NCBI GenBank assembly: GCA_963680875.1
Contig: OY804578.1
Span: 5,332,001-5,396,000, forward strand
Direction of reading: 5' to 3'
DNA length: 64,000 nucleotides
DNA from: Bathymodiolus brooksi
Lineage: Eukaryota > Mollusca > Bivalvia > Mytilida > Modiolidae
The stretch's first letter is position 1. Each line of letters begins with the position of its first letter. This document shows, piece by piece, positions 24,301 to 36,000 of the stretch. The notes beneath the pieces were generated by a model. That model was not told where the DNA came from. It ran no database searches and worked only from the letters and a program-made list of their open reading frames with translations. The translations under genes were made by a program, and so were the position numbers.

Positions 24301-27252
24301 TACATATGTATATCATGTTATATGAGAACACACGTGTATATCATGTTATATGAGAACACACATGTATATCATGTTATATGAGAACACACATGTATTTCAT
24401 GTTATATGAGAACACACATGTATATCCTGTTATATGAGAACACACATGTATATCATGTTATATGAGAAGACACATGTATATCATGTTATATGAGAAGACA
24501 CATGTATATCATGTTATATGAGAGCACACATGTATTTCATGTTATATGAGAACACACATGTATTTCATATTATATGATAACACACATGTATATCATGTTA
24601 TATGAGAACACACATGTATATCATGTTATATGAGAACACACATGTATATCATGTTATATGAGAACACACATGTATATCATGTTATATAAGAACACACATG
24701 TATTTCATGTTATATGAGAACACACATGTATATCATGTTATATGAGAACACACATGTATTTCATGTTATATGAGAACACACATGTATTTCATGTTATATG
24801 AGAACACACATGTATTTCATGTTATATGAGAACACACATGTATATCATGTTATATGAGAACACACATGTATATCATGTTATATGAGAACACACATGTATT
24901 TCATGTTATATGAGAACACACATGTATATCATGTTATATGAGAACACACATGTATTTCATATTATATGAGAACACACATGTATATCATGTTATATGAGAA
25001 CACACATGTATTTCATGTTATATGAGAACACACATGTATATCATGTTATATGAGAACACACATGTATATCAAGCTATATGAGAACACACATGTATTTCAT
25101 GTTATATGAGAACACACATGTATATCATGTTATATGAGAACACACATGTATATCATGTTATATGAGAACACACATGTATTTCATGTTATGTGAGAACACA
25201 CATGTATTTCATGTTATATGAGAACACACATATATCATGTTATATGAGAACACACATGTATTTCATGTTATATGAGAACACACATGTATATCATGTTATA
25301 TGAGAACACACATGTAATTCAGAACACACATGTATTTCATGTTATATGAGAACACACATGTATATCATGTTATATGAGAACACACATGTATATCATATTA
25401 TATGAGAACACACATGTATATCATGTTATATGAGAACACACATGTATTTCATGTTATATGAGAACACACATGTATATCATGTTATATGAGAACACACATG
25501 TATTTCATATTATATGAGAACACACATGTTTTTCATGTTATATGAGAACACACATGTATTTCATGTTATATGAGAACACACATGTATATCATGTTATATG
25601 AGAACACACATGTATATGATGTTATATGAGAACACACATGTATTTCATGTTATATGAGAACACACATGTATATCATGTTATATGAGAACACACATGTATT
25701 TCATATTATATGAGAACACACATGTATATCATGTTATATGAGAACACACATGTATTTCATGTTATATGAGAACACACATGTATATCATGTTATGAGAACA
25801 CACATGTATATCATGTTATATGAGAACACACATGTATTTCATGTTATATGAGAACACACATGTATATCATGTTATATGAGAACACACATGTATTTCATGT
25901 TATATGAGAACACACATGTATATCATGTTATATGAGAACACACATGTATTTCATGTTATATGAGAACACACATGTATTTCATGTTATATGAGAACATACA
26001 TGCATTTCATGTTATATGAGAACACATGTATATCATGTTATATGAGAACACACATGTATATCATGTTATATGAGAACACACATGTATATCATGTTATATG
26101 AGAACACACATGTATATCATGTTATATAAGAACACACATGTATTTCATGTTATATGAGAACACACATGTATTTCATGTTATATGAGAACACACATGTATT
26201 TCATGTTATACATGTATGAGAACACACATGTATTTCATGTTATATGAGAACACACATGTATATCATGTTATATGAGAACACACATGTATTTCATGTTATA
26301 TGAGAACACACATGTATTTCATGTTATATGAGAACACACATGTATATCATGCTATATGAGAACACACATGTATTTCATGTTATATGAGAACACACATGTA
26401 TATCATGTTATATGAGAACACACATGTATTTCATGTTATATGAGAACACACATGTATATCATGTTATATGAAAACACACATGTAATTCATGTTATATGAG
26501 AACACACATGTATATCATGTTATATGAGAACACACATGTATTTCATGTTATATGAGAACACACATGTATTTCATGTTATATGAGAACACACATGTATTTC
26601 ATGTTATATGAGAACAAACATGTATATCCTGTTATATGAGAACACAGATGTATTTCATGTTATATGAGAACACAGATGTATTTCATGTTATATGAGAACA
26701 CAGATGTATTTCATGTTATATGAGAACACACATGTATTTCATGTTATATGAGAACACACATGTATTTCATATTATATGAGAACACACATGTATTTCATGT
26801 TATACATGTATGAGAACACACATGTATTTCATGTTATATGAGAACACATGTATTTCATATTATATGAGAACACACATGTATTTCATGTTATACATGTATG
26901 AGAACACACATGTATTTCATATTATATGAGAACACACATGTATATCATGTTATATGAGAACACACATGTATATCATGTTATATGAGAGCACAGATGTATT
27001 TCATGTTATATGAGAACACATGTATTTCATGTTATATGAGAACACACATGTATTTCATGTTATATGAGAACACACATGTATATCCTGTTATATGAGAACA
27101 CACATGTATTTCATGTTATATGAGAACACACATGTATATCATGTTATATGAGAACACACATGTATATCATGTTATATGAGAACACACATGTATTTCATGT
27201 TATATGAGAACACACATGTATTTCATGTTATATGAGAACACAGATATATATC
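24301..27252. repeat. Satellite B: 28-bp AT-rich tandem array, ~105 monomers
   Basis: The unit CATGTTATATGAGAAC followed by ACACATGTATAT or ACACATGTATTT repeats every 28 bp, for example with CATG starts at 24370 and 24398. Two main monomer types, ending TATAT or TATTT, are interspersed in an irregular order. Rarer variants are CATATTATATG, ACACAGATG, and a 6-bp insertion creating TTATACATGTATGAG near 26207, 26801 and 26889. Several monomers have small deletions (near 25235, 25316, 25791, 26027). Each unit holds ACATG and CATGT arms flanking a short AT spacer, so single strands could fold into small hairpins. The array ends at ATATATATCA beside the SINE, and a degraded continuation is seen beyond it. 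Confidence 0.95.
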
Positions 27253-27253
27253 A

Positions 27254-27520
27254 GGGGCTGTCGTGGTCATGATCATATGGTAGTTGGATTTACAACTACC
27301 TATGCAATCAGCACCTATCACCAATAATGTTGTGAGTTCGAAGCCCACCCAGGTGGGTTGTGCTCAATACAACATTATTGGATAAAGTTAGTCAGTGGCT
27401 TGTGGCATGACTGTGGTTTTCTCTGAGTACTCTGGTTTTCTCCACCAATATTAATAAAACTGACCGTCACAATATAACTGAAATATTGTTGAAAGTGGCG
27501 TTAAACACCATAACCCAACC
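27254..27520 (+). mobile_element. tRNA-derived SINE, mollusc type
   Basis: A roughly 267-bp element begins GGGGCTGTCGTGG and has a tRNA-like head with a good B box (GTTCGAAGCC). The A box is only loosely visible around 27262-27285. The body then carries CTCTGAGTACTCTGG, CCACCAATATTAATAAAAC and ACTGAAATATTG, and ends GGCGTTAAACACC plus an ATAACCCAACC tail. This layout matches tRNA-derived SINEs that I know from molluscan genomes, where a conserved central domain ends in a GGCGTTAAAC-like tail; that comparison is from memory, not from a search. It is non-autonomous and would depend on LINE reverse transcriptase. No convincing target-site duplication is seen, probably because both flanks are low-complexity satellite B. 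Confidence 0.78.
27336..27345 (+). promoter_or_regulatory. RNA polymerase III B box of the SINE
   Basis: GTTCGAAGCC fits the tRNA-gene B-box pattern GWTCRANNCC. It lies about 80 bases inside the element, at the place expected for an internal pol III promoter in a tRNA-derived SINE. The matching A box is weak, so present-day activity is uncertain. Confidence 0.65.
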
Positions 27521-27587
27521 CTTATCCCCTGATAGCATACATTTATTTAATGTACCTGTATATATATCATGGTACACATGTATTTAT
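27521..27587. repeat. Degenerate satellite-B-like remnant right of the SINE
   Basis: The stretch contains CCTGTATATATATCATGG and ACACATGTATTTATTA, which resemble the CATGTATATCATG and ACACATGTATTTC parts of satellite B but with lost spacing. It suggests that satellite B originally reached here and that the SINE landed near its right edge. The match is short and AT-rich, so chance similarity cannot be excluded. Confidence 0.5.
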
Positions 27588-28561
27588 TATCCCCTCGCCA
27601 ACGAAGTTGCAAAGGGATATAGTAACGCTACCTTCCGTCCGTCCGTAACATCCTTGTGAACACTCTAGAATCAACATCCTTCAATGTATTTTGACCAAAC
27701 TTGGTACATACTCAGTCCTTAAGAGAATCTGGAACCCTATTGATTTTCAAGGTCAAAGGTCAAGGTCACAGTCAAATTTTTACCGTGTAACATCCTTGTG
27801 AACACTCTAGAATCAACATCTTTCAATGGGTTTTTGACCAAACATAGTACATACTTAGTCCTTAGGAGAATCTGGAACCCTATTGATTTTCAAGGTCAAA
27901 GGTCAAGGTCACCGGGTCAAATTTTTACCGTGTAACATCTTTGTTAACACTCTAGAATCAAAATCCTTCAATGGATTTTGACCAAACTTGGTACATACTT
28001 AATCCTTAGGAGAGTCTGGAACCCTATTGATTTTCAAGGTCAAAGGTCAAGGTCACCGGGTCAAATTTTTACCGTGTAGCATCTTTGTGAACACTCTAGA
28101 ATCAAAATCCTTCAATGGATTTTGACCAAACTTGGTACATACTTAGTCCTTAGGAGAGTCTGGAACCCTATTGATTTTCAAGGTCAAAGGTCAAGGTCAC
28201 CGGGTCAAATTTTTACCGTGTAACATCCTTGTGAACACTCTAGAATCGACATCCTTCAATGGATTTTGACCAAACTTGGTACATACTTAGTCCTTAGGAG
28301 AGTCTGGAACCCTATTGATTTTCAAGGTCACAGGATCAAATGTGTACCCTGTAACATCCTTGTGAATACTCTAGAATCAACATCCTTCAATGGATTTTGA
28401 CCAAACTTGTAGATACTTAGGTCCTTAGGAAAATCTGGAACCTATTGATTTTTAAGGTTAAAGGTCAAGGTAACAGGGTCAAATCTTTACTCTGTATCAT
28501 CCTTATGAACACTCTAGAATCAACATCCTGTAATGGATTTTGACCAAACTTTATACATAGT
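27588..28561. mobile_element. Non-autonomous element with ~143-bp tandem core units (left-end copy)
   Basis: The element begins TATCCCCTCGCC and forms a short hairpin with AAGTTGCAAAGGGATATA. It continues through CCTTCCGTCCGTCCG into tandem units that each start AACATCCTTGTGAACACTC, pass through TTGACCAAACTTGGTACATA and GGAACCCTATTGATTTTC, and end in AAGGTCAAAGGTCAAGG. Unit starts at 27647, 27789, 27934, 28078, 28222, 28353 and 28496 give steps of 142, 145, 144, 144, 131 and 143 bp. The last unit is cut off at about 28560, where a second TATCCCCTCGCC end begins, so no right terminus of its own is seen. There is no open frame of substance. The class is uncertain: the inverted ends suggest a MITE-like DNA transposon, while tandem cores also occur in Helitron-derived elements of molluscs. 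Confidence 0.8.
27750..28199 (+). promoter_or_regulatory. Four DR1/DR0 nuclear-receptor-like half-site clusters
   Basis: AGGTCAAAGGTCAAGGTCA occurs intact at 27750-27768, 27893-27911, 28037-28055 and 28181-28199, once per tandem core unit. It contains AGGTCA-A-AGGTCA, the consensus direct repeat with one spacer base (DR1) bound by RXR and HNF4-type receptors. It also contains TCAAGGTCA, the extended half-site recognised by ERR and FTZ-F1/SF-1-type receptors. The fifth unit keeps only TCAAGGTCA (28322-28330) and the sixth is degraded. Motif presence is seen directly; binding is not shown. Confidence 0.45.
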
Positions 28562-28804
28562 TATCCCCTCGCCAGCAAAGTTGCGAAGGGGGTATAGTAA
28601 TGCTACTGTCCATCCGTGCATCTGTTCGTCCTTCCGTAACATTTCTTGTGAACACTCTAGAGTCAACATGGTTCAATGGATTTCAACCAAGCTTGGTACT
28701 CAAGTAATACTAACAAAGATCTGGCACCCTATTGATTTTCTAGGTCAAAGGTCAAGGTCACAGTTGGACTATGAATTTTTTAGGGGTTTAACGGCGAGGG
28801 GATA
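28562..28804. mobile_element. Short MITE-like relative with 12-bp inverted ends
   Basis: The left end TATCCCCTCGCC (28562-28573) is matched by its exact reverse complement GGCGAGGGGATA at 28793-28804. Between them lies one diverged copy of the core unit seen in the preceding element: AACATTTCTTGTGAACACTC, TTGGTACTC, CACCCTATTGATTTTC and a run of AGGTCA half-sites. The left end can also fold on itself with GAAGGGGGTATA. If the outer TA on each side is a duplicated target, the inverted repeat proper would be TCCCCTCGCC, a TA-target layout as in Tc1/mariner-like MITEs; this is inference. The true right end may extend to about 28830 (CGCCACGCTTTGTG). An open frame of 109 codons across it (28533-28862) reads only transposon sequence and is not called. 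Confidence 0.75.
28742..28760 (+). promoter_or_regulatory. Further DR1/DR0 cluster in the short element
   Basis: The same 19-bp AGGTCA cluster as in the preceding element is retained without change in this otherwise diverged copy. It lies about 145 bases upstream of the Ig-domain exon. Conservation of this stretch while its surroundings differ is suggestive, but could reflect shared ancestry only. Confidence 0.4.
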
Positions 28805-28905
28805 CGCCACGCTTTGTGTTGCCCTTGTTTACTTTTTTTTCATAGAGTTAAATTTTAAATAGGCATATTTTAGTTTTAAAATGCATCTCATTATTGTTTC
28901 AATAG
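28805..28905 (+). other. Probable 3' intron end with splice acceptor
   Basis: After the element end, an AT-rich stretch with an eight-T run (28833-28840) leads to ATTATTGTTTCAATAG, a reasonable pyrimidine-rich 3' splice site with its AG at 28904-28905. An in-frame stop upstream (TAAATAG near 28856-28862) means the coding frame cannot continue further left, which supports an acceptor here. Confidence 0.55.
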
Positions 28906-29066
28906 AAAAGCCACAGATAAAAGACTTAGAGACCAGTAGTAACCAGTTAGTCGAAGAAGGGGATCCAGTATTTCTGACATGTGACTGTTCAGGCTGGCCA
29001 ACACCTAATATTAAATGGTCTAAAGTTGCTGGGGGTCTCCTGCCGACTGGAGGTCAAGAACATGCG
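28906..29066 (+). CDS. Exon encoding N-terminal half of an I-set Ig domain (partial gene)
   Basis: Translated in the frame that enters with two bases of a split codon, this segment gives about 54 residues beginning (E)KPQIKDLETSS. They carry the hallmarks of an I-set immunoglobulin domain: VEEGDPVFLTC with the B-strand cysteine (codon 28980-28982), an extra cysteine two residues later, a SGWPTPNIKW turn and the core tryptophan (29016-29018), then SKVAGGLLPTGG. The second half with the DxGxYxC motif is absent, so a further exon would be needed. Entry in phase 1 is the usual boundary phase of Ig modules. The 3' end is uncertain: GT at 29067 (phase 0, used here) or GT at 29053 (phase 1). The open frame otherwise runs to a stop ending at 29117. 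The likely parent is an extracellular matrix or adhesion protein. The SKVxGxLP stretch recalls perlecan- or hemicentin-like Ig modules, but that is only an impression. A stranded or decayed exon is the main alternative. Confidence 0.68.
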
Positions 29067-29310
29067 GTATTTAACCTATATTTCATCATCTGCAATTTTT
29101 TGATTAATATAGACTAAAACAATCTTTTGTCCAGAAAAATCTGTGTTTCCACTGTGTACAATACAGTCAAATTTAATTCTGACTTATTTAACAGTGAAAA
29201 CCTGTTGATGAAATGAAGCTATACATTGATTTGCACTGTATATAATTATCACGTGATCTGATGTCTGTTGGATTCCTAGAGAACTTTATTGTTTTGTTCT
29301 GACCTGCCAC
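29067..29310. other. Single-copy spacer between Ig exon and satellite C
   Basis: About 240 bp of AT-rich DNA without a second Ig half, a domain or any repeat. The junction GACCTGCCAC followed by ATAAGCC looks like a satellite C monomer (AACCAGCCAC then ATTTCATAAGCC) that has lost five bases and a few matches, so the array edge may begin a few bases earlier, near 29301. The minus-strand frame of satellite C runs on into this spacer for about 40 codons with no recognisable sequence. Confidence 0.65.
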
Positions 29311-30034
29311 ATAAGCCATACTTTCTCCATTATCACCTGTGTCTAGTAAACTTTTGTTATACATTGTAACCAGCCACATTTCATAAACCATACTTTCTCC
29401 ATTATCACCTGTGTTTAGTAAACTTTTGTTATACATTGTAACCAGCCACATTTCATAAGCCATACTTTCTCCATTATCACCTGTGTTTAGTAAACTTTTG
29501 TTATACATTGTAACCAGCCACATTTCATAAGCCATACTTTCTCCATTATCACCTGTGTTTAGTAAACTTTTGTTATACATTGTAACCAGCCACATTTCAT
29601 AAGCCATACTTTCTCCATTATCACCTGTGTCAAGTAAACTTTTGTTATACATTGTAACCAGCCACATTTCATAAACCATACTTTCTCCATTATCACCTGT
29701 GTTTAGTAAACTTTTGTTATACATTGTAACCAGCCACATTTCATAAGCCATACTTTCTCCATTATCACCTGTGTTTAGTAAACTTTTGTTATACATTGTA
29801 ACCAGCCACATTTCATAAGCCATACTTTCTCCATTATCACCTATGTTTAGTAAACTTTTGTTATACATTGTAACCAGCCACATTTCATAAGCCATACTTT
29901 CTCCATTATCACCTGTGTTTAGTAAACTTTTGTTATACATTGTAACCAGCCACATTTCATAAGCCATACTTTCTCCATTATCACCTGTGTTTAGTAAACT
30001 TTTGTTATACATTGTAACCAGCCACATCTCCATT

Positions 30035-33000
30035 ATCACCTATGTTTAGTAAACTTTTGTTATACATTGTAACCAGCCACATTTCATAAGCCATACTTTC
30101 TCCATTATCACCTGTGTTTAGTAAACTTTTGTTGTACATTGTAACCAGCCACATTTCATCAACCATACTTTCTCCATTATCACCTGTGTTTAGTAAACTT
30201 TTGTTATACATTGTAACCAGCCACATTTCATAAGCCATACTTTCTCCATTATCACCTGTGTTTAGTAAACGTTTGTTATACATTGTAACCAGCCACATTT
30301 CATAAACCATACTTTCTCCATTATCACCTGTGTTTAGTAAACTTTTGTTATACATTGTAACCAGCCACATTTCATAAGCCATACTTTCTCCATTATCACC
30401 TGTGTCTAGTAAACTTTTGTTATACATTGTAACCAGCCACATTTCATAAGCCATACTTTCTCCATTATCACCTATGTCTAGTAAACTTTTGTTATACATT
30501 GTAACCAGCCACATTTCATAAACCATACTTTCTCCATTATCACCTGTGTCTAGTAAACTTTTGTTATACATTGTAACCAGCCACATTTCATAAACCATAC
30601 TTTCTCCATTATCACCTATGTTTAGTAAACTTTTGTTATACATTGTAACCAGCCACATTTCATAAGCCATACTTTCTCCATTATCACCTATGTCTAGTAA
30701 ACTTTTGTTATACATTGTAATCAGCCACATTTCATAAACCATACTTTCTCCATTATCACCTGTGTCTAGTAAACTTTTGTTATACATTGTAACCAGCCAC
30801 ATTTCATAAACCATACTTTCTCCATTATCACCTGTGTTTAGTAAACTTTTGTTATATATTGTAACCAGCCACATTTCATAAACCATACTTTCTCCATTAT
30901 GACCTATGTTTAGTAAACTTTTGTTGTACATTGTAACCAGCCACATTTCATAAACCATACTTTCTCCATTATCACCTGTGTTTAGTAAACTTTTGTTATA
31001 CATTGTAACCAGCCACATTTCATAAACCATACTTTCTCCATTATAACCTGTGTTTAGTAAACTTTTGTTATACATTGTAACCAGCCACATTTCATAAGCC
31101 ATACTTTCTCCATTATCACCTGTGTTTAGTAAACTTTTGTTATACATTGTAACCAGCCACATTTCATAAACCATACTTTCTCCATTATCACCTGTGTTTA
31201 GTAAACTTTTGTTATACATTGTAACCAGCCACATTTCATAAGCCATACTTTCTCCATTATCACCTGTGTTTAGTAAACGTTTGTTATACATTGTAACCAG
31301 CCACATTTCATAAACCATACTTTCTCCATTATCACCTGTGTTTAGTAAACTTTTGTTATACATTGTAACCAGCCACATTTCATAAACCATACTTTCTCCA
31401 TTATCACCTGTGTTTAGTAAACTTTTGTTATACATTGTAACCAGCCACATTTCATAAGCCATACTTTCTCCATTATCACCTGTGTCTAGTAAACTTTTGT
31501 TATACATTGTAACCAGCCACATTTCATAAACCATACTTTCTCCATTATCACCTGTGTCTAGTAAACTTTTGTTATACATTGTAACCAGCCACATTTCATA
31601 AACCATACTTTCTCCATTATCACCTATGTTTAGTAAACTTTTGTTATACATTGTAACCAGCCACATTTCATAAACCATACTTTCTCCATTATCACCTGTG
31701 TCTAGTAAACTTTTGTTATACATTGTAACCAGCCACATTTCATAAACCATACTTTCTCCATTATCACCTATGTTTAGTAAACTTTTGTTATACATTGTAA
31801 CCAGCCACATTTCATAAACCATACTTTCTCCATTATCACCTGTGTCTAGTAAACTTTTGTTATACATTGTAACCAGCCACATTTCATAAACCATACTTTC
31901 TCCATTATCACCTATGTTTAGTAAACTTTTGTTATACATTGTAACCAGCCACATTTCATAAGCCATACTTTCTCCATTATCACCTATGTCTAGTAAACTT
32001 TTGTTATACATTGTAATCAGCCACATTTCATAAACCATACTTTCTCCATTATCACCTGTGTCTATTAAACTTTTGTTATACATTGTAACCAGCCACATTT
32101 CATAAACCATACTTTCTCCATTATCACCTGTGTTTAGTAAACTTTTGTTATACATTGTAACCAGCCACATTTCATAAGCCATACTTTCTCCATTATCACC
32201 TGTGTCTAGTAAACTTTTGTTATACATTGTAACCAGCCACATTTCATAAACCATACTTTCTCCATTATCACCTGTGTCTAGTAAACTTTTGTTATACATT
32301 GTAACCAGCCACATTTCATAAACCATACTTTCTCCATTATCACCTATGTTTAGTAAACTTTTGTTATACATTGTAACCAGCCACATTTCATAAACCATAC
32401 CTTCTCCATTATCACCTGTGTCTAGTAAACTTTTGTTATACATTGTAACCAGCCACATTTCATAAACCATACTTTCTCCATTATCACCTATGTTTAGTAA
32501 ACTTTTGTTATACATTGTAACCAGCCACATTTCATAAACCATACTTTCTCCATTATCACCTGTGTCTAGTAAACTTTTGTTATACATTGTAATCAGCCAC
32601 ATTTCATAAACCATACTTTCTCCATTATCACCTATGTTTAGTAAACTTTTGTTATACATTGTAACCAGCCACATTTCATAAGCCATACTTTCTCCATTAT
32701 CACCTATGTCTAGTAAACTTTTGTTATACATTGTAATCAGCCACATTTCATAAACCATACTTTCTCCATTATCACCTGTGTCTAGTAAACTTTTGTTATA
32801 CATTGTAACCAGCCACATTTCATAAACCATACTTTCTCCATTATCACCTGTGTTTAGTAAACTTTTGTTATACATTGTAACCAGCCACATTTCATAAACC
32901 ATACTTTCTCCATTATCACCTGTGTTTAGTAAACTTTTGTTATACACTGTAACCAGCCACATTTCATAAACCATACTTTCTCCATTATCACCTGTGTTTA

Positions 33001-36000
33001 GTAAACTTTTGTTATACATTGTAACCAGCCACATTTCATAAGCCATACTTTCTCCATTATCACCTGTGTTTAGTAAACTTTTGTTATACATTGTAACCAG
33101 CCACATTTCATAAGCCATACTTTCTCCATTATCACCTGTGTTTAGTAAACTTTTGTTATACATTGTAACCAGCCACATTTCATAAGCCATACTTTCTCCA
33201 TTATCACCTGTGTCTAGTAAACTTTTGTTATACATTGTAACCAGCCACATTTCATAAGCCATACTTTCTCCATTATCACCTGTGTCTAGTAAACTTTTGT
33301 TATACATTGTAACCAGCCACATTTCATAAGCCATACTTTCTCCATTATCACCTGTGTTTAGTAAACTTTTGTTATACATTGTAACCAGCCACATTTAATA
33401 AGCCATACTTTCTCCATTATCACCTGTGTTTAGTAAACTTTTGTTATACATTGTAACCAGCCACATTTCATAAGCCATACTTTCTCCATTATCACCTGTG
33501 TTTAGTAAACTTTTGTTATACATTGTAACCAGCCACATTTCATAAGCCATACTTTCTCCATTATCACCTGTGTTTAGTAAACTTTTGTTATACATTGTAA
33601 CCAGCCACATTTCATAAGCCATACTTTCTCCATTATCACCTGTGTTTAGTAAACTTTTGTTATACATTGTAACCAGCCACATTTCATAAGCCATACTTTC
33701 TCCATTATCACCTGTGTTTAGTAAACTTTTGTTATACATTGTAACCAGCCACATTTCATAAGCCATACTTTCTCCATTATCACCTGTGTTTAGTAAACTT
33801 TTGTTGTACATTGTAACCAGCCACATTTCATAAGCCATACTTTCTCCATTATCACCTGTGTTTAGTAAACGTTTGTTATACATTGTAACCAGCCACATTT
33901 CATAAACCATACTTTCTCCATTATCACCTGTGTTTAGTAAACTTTTGTTATACATTGTAACCAGCCACATTTCATAAGCCATACTTTCTCCATTATCACC
34001 TGTGCTTAGTAAACTTTTGTTATACATTGTAACCAGCCACATTTCATAAGCCATACTTTCTCCATTATCACCTGTGTCTAGTAAACTTTTGTTATACATT
34101 GTAACCAGCCACATTTCATCAGCCATACTTTCTCCATTATCACCTGTGTTTAGTAAACTTTTGTTGTACATTGTAACTAGCCACATTTCATAAGCCATAC
34201 TTTCTCCATTATCACCTGTGTTTAGTAAACTTTTGTTATACATTGTAACCAGCCACATTTCATAAGCCATACTTTCTCCATTATCACCTGTGTTTAGTAA
34301 ACTTTTGTTATACATTGTAACCAGCCACATTTCATAAACCATACTTTCTCCATTATAACCTGTGTTTAGTAAACTTTTGTTATACATTGTAACCAGCCAC
34401 ATTTCATAAGCCATACTTTCTCCATTATCACCTGTGTTTAGTAAACTTTTGTTATACATTGTAACCAGCCACATTTCATAAACCATACTTTCTCCATTAT
34501 CACCTGTGTTTAGTAAACTTTTGTTATACATTGTAACCAGCCACATTTCATAAGCCATACTTTCTCCATTATCACCTGTGTTTAGTAAACGTTTGTTATA
34601 CATTGTAACCAGCCACATTTCATAAACCATACTTTCTCCATTATCACCTGTGTTTAGTAAACTTTTGTTATACATTGTAACCAGCCACATTTCATAAACC
34701 ATACTTTCTCCATTATCACCTGTGTTTAGTAAACTTTTGTTATACATTGTAACCAGCCACATTTCATAAGCCATACTTTCTCCATTATCACCTGTGTCTA
34801 GTAAACTTTTGTTATACATTGTAACCAGCCACATTTCATAAACCATACTTTCTCCATTATCACCTGTGTCTAGTAAACTTTTGTTATACATTGTAACCAG
34901 CCACATTTCATAAACCATACTTTCTCCATTATCACCTATGTTTAGTAAACTTTTGTTATACATTGTAACCAGCCACATTTCATAAACCATACTTTCTCCA
35001 TTATCACCTGTGTCTAGTAAACTTTTGTTATACATTGTAACCAGCCACATTTCATAAACCATACTTTCTCCATTATCACCTATGTTTAGTAAACTTTTGT
35101 TATACATTGTAACCAGCCACATTTCATAAACCATACTTTCTCCATTATCACCTGTGTCTAGTAAACTTTTGTTATACATTGTAACCAGCCACATTTCATA
35201 AACCATACTTTCTCCATTATCACCTATGTTTAGTAAACTTTTGTTATACATTGTAACCAGCCACATTTCATAAGCCATACTTTCTCCATTATCACCTATG
35301 TCTAGTAAACTTTTGTTATACATTGTAATCAGCCACATTTCATAAACCATACTTTCTCCATTATCACCTGTGTCTATTAAACTTTTGTTATACATTGTAA
35401 CCAGCCACATTTCATAAACCATACTTTCTCCATTATCACCTGTGTTTAGTAAACTTTTGTTATACATTGTAACCAGCCACATTTCATAAGCCATACTTTC
35501 TCCATTATCACCTGTGTCTAGTAAACTTTTGTTATACATTGTAACCAGCCACATTTCATAAACCATACTTTCTCCATTATCACCTGTGTCTAGTAAACTT
35601 TTGTTATACATTGTAACCAGCCACATTTCATAAACCATACTTTCTCCATTATCACCTATGTTTAGTAAACTTTTGTTATACATTGTAACCAGCCACATTT
35701 CATAAACCATACCTTCTCCATTATCACCTGTGTCTAGTAAACTTTTGTTATACATTGTAACCAGCCACATTTCATAAACCATACTTTCTCCATTATCACC
35801 TATGTTTAGTAAACTTTTGTTATACATTGTAACCAGCCACATTTCATAAACCATACTTTCTCCATTATCACCTGTGTCTAGTAAACTTTTGTTATACATT
35901 GTAATCAGCCACATTTCATAAACCATACTTTCTCCATTATCACCTATGTTTAGTAAACTTTTGTTATACATTGTAACCAGCCACATTTCATAAGCCATAC

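Noticed and set aside
24301..27252. CRISPR-like array of 28-bp repeats
   Set aside because: The units abut with no unique spacers, and there are no cas genes. It is an ordinary tandem satellite in a eukaryotic genome.
27254..27345. A functional tRNA gene
   Set aside because: The B box is good but the A box is weak, and no cloverleaf with paired acceptor and anticodon stems could be drawn. It is the tRNA-derived head of a SINE.
27588..28804. Autonomous transposon with its own transposase or Rep/helicase
   Set aside because: The interior is short tandem units without any long open frame, so the elements are non-autonomous.
28533..28862. 109-codon plus-strand open frame
   Set aside because: It lies across the non-coding transposable element, including its hairpin and inverted ends, and resembles no protein.
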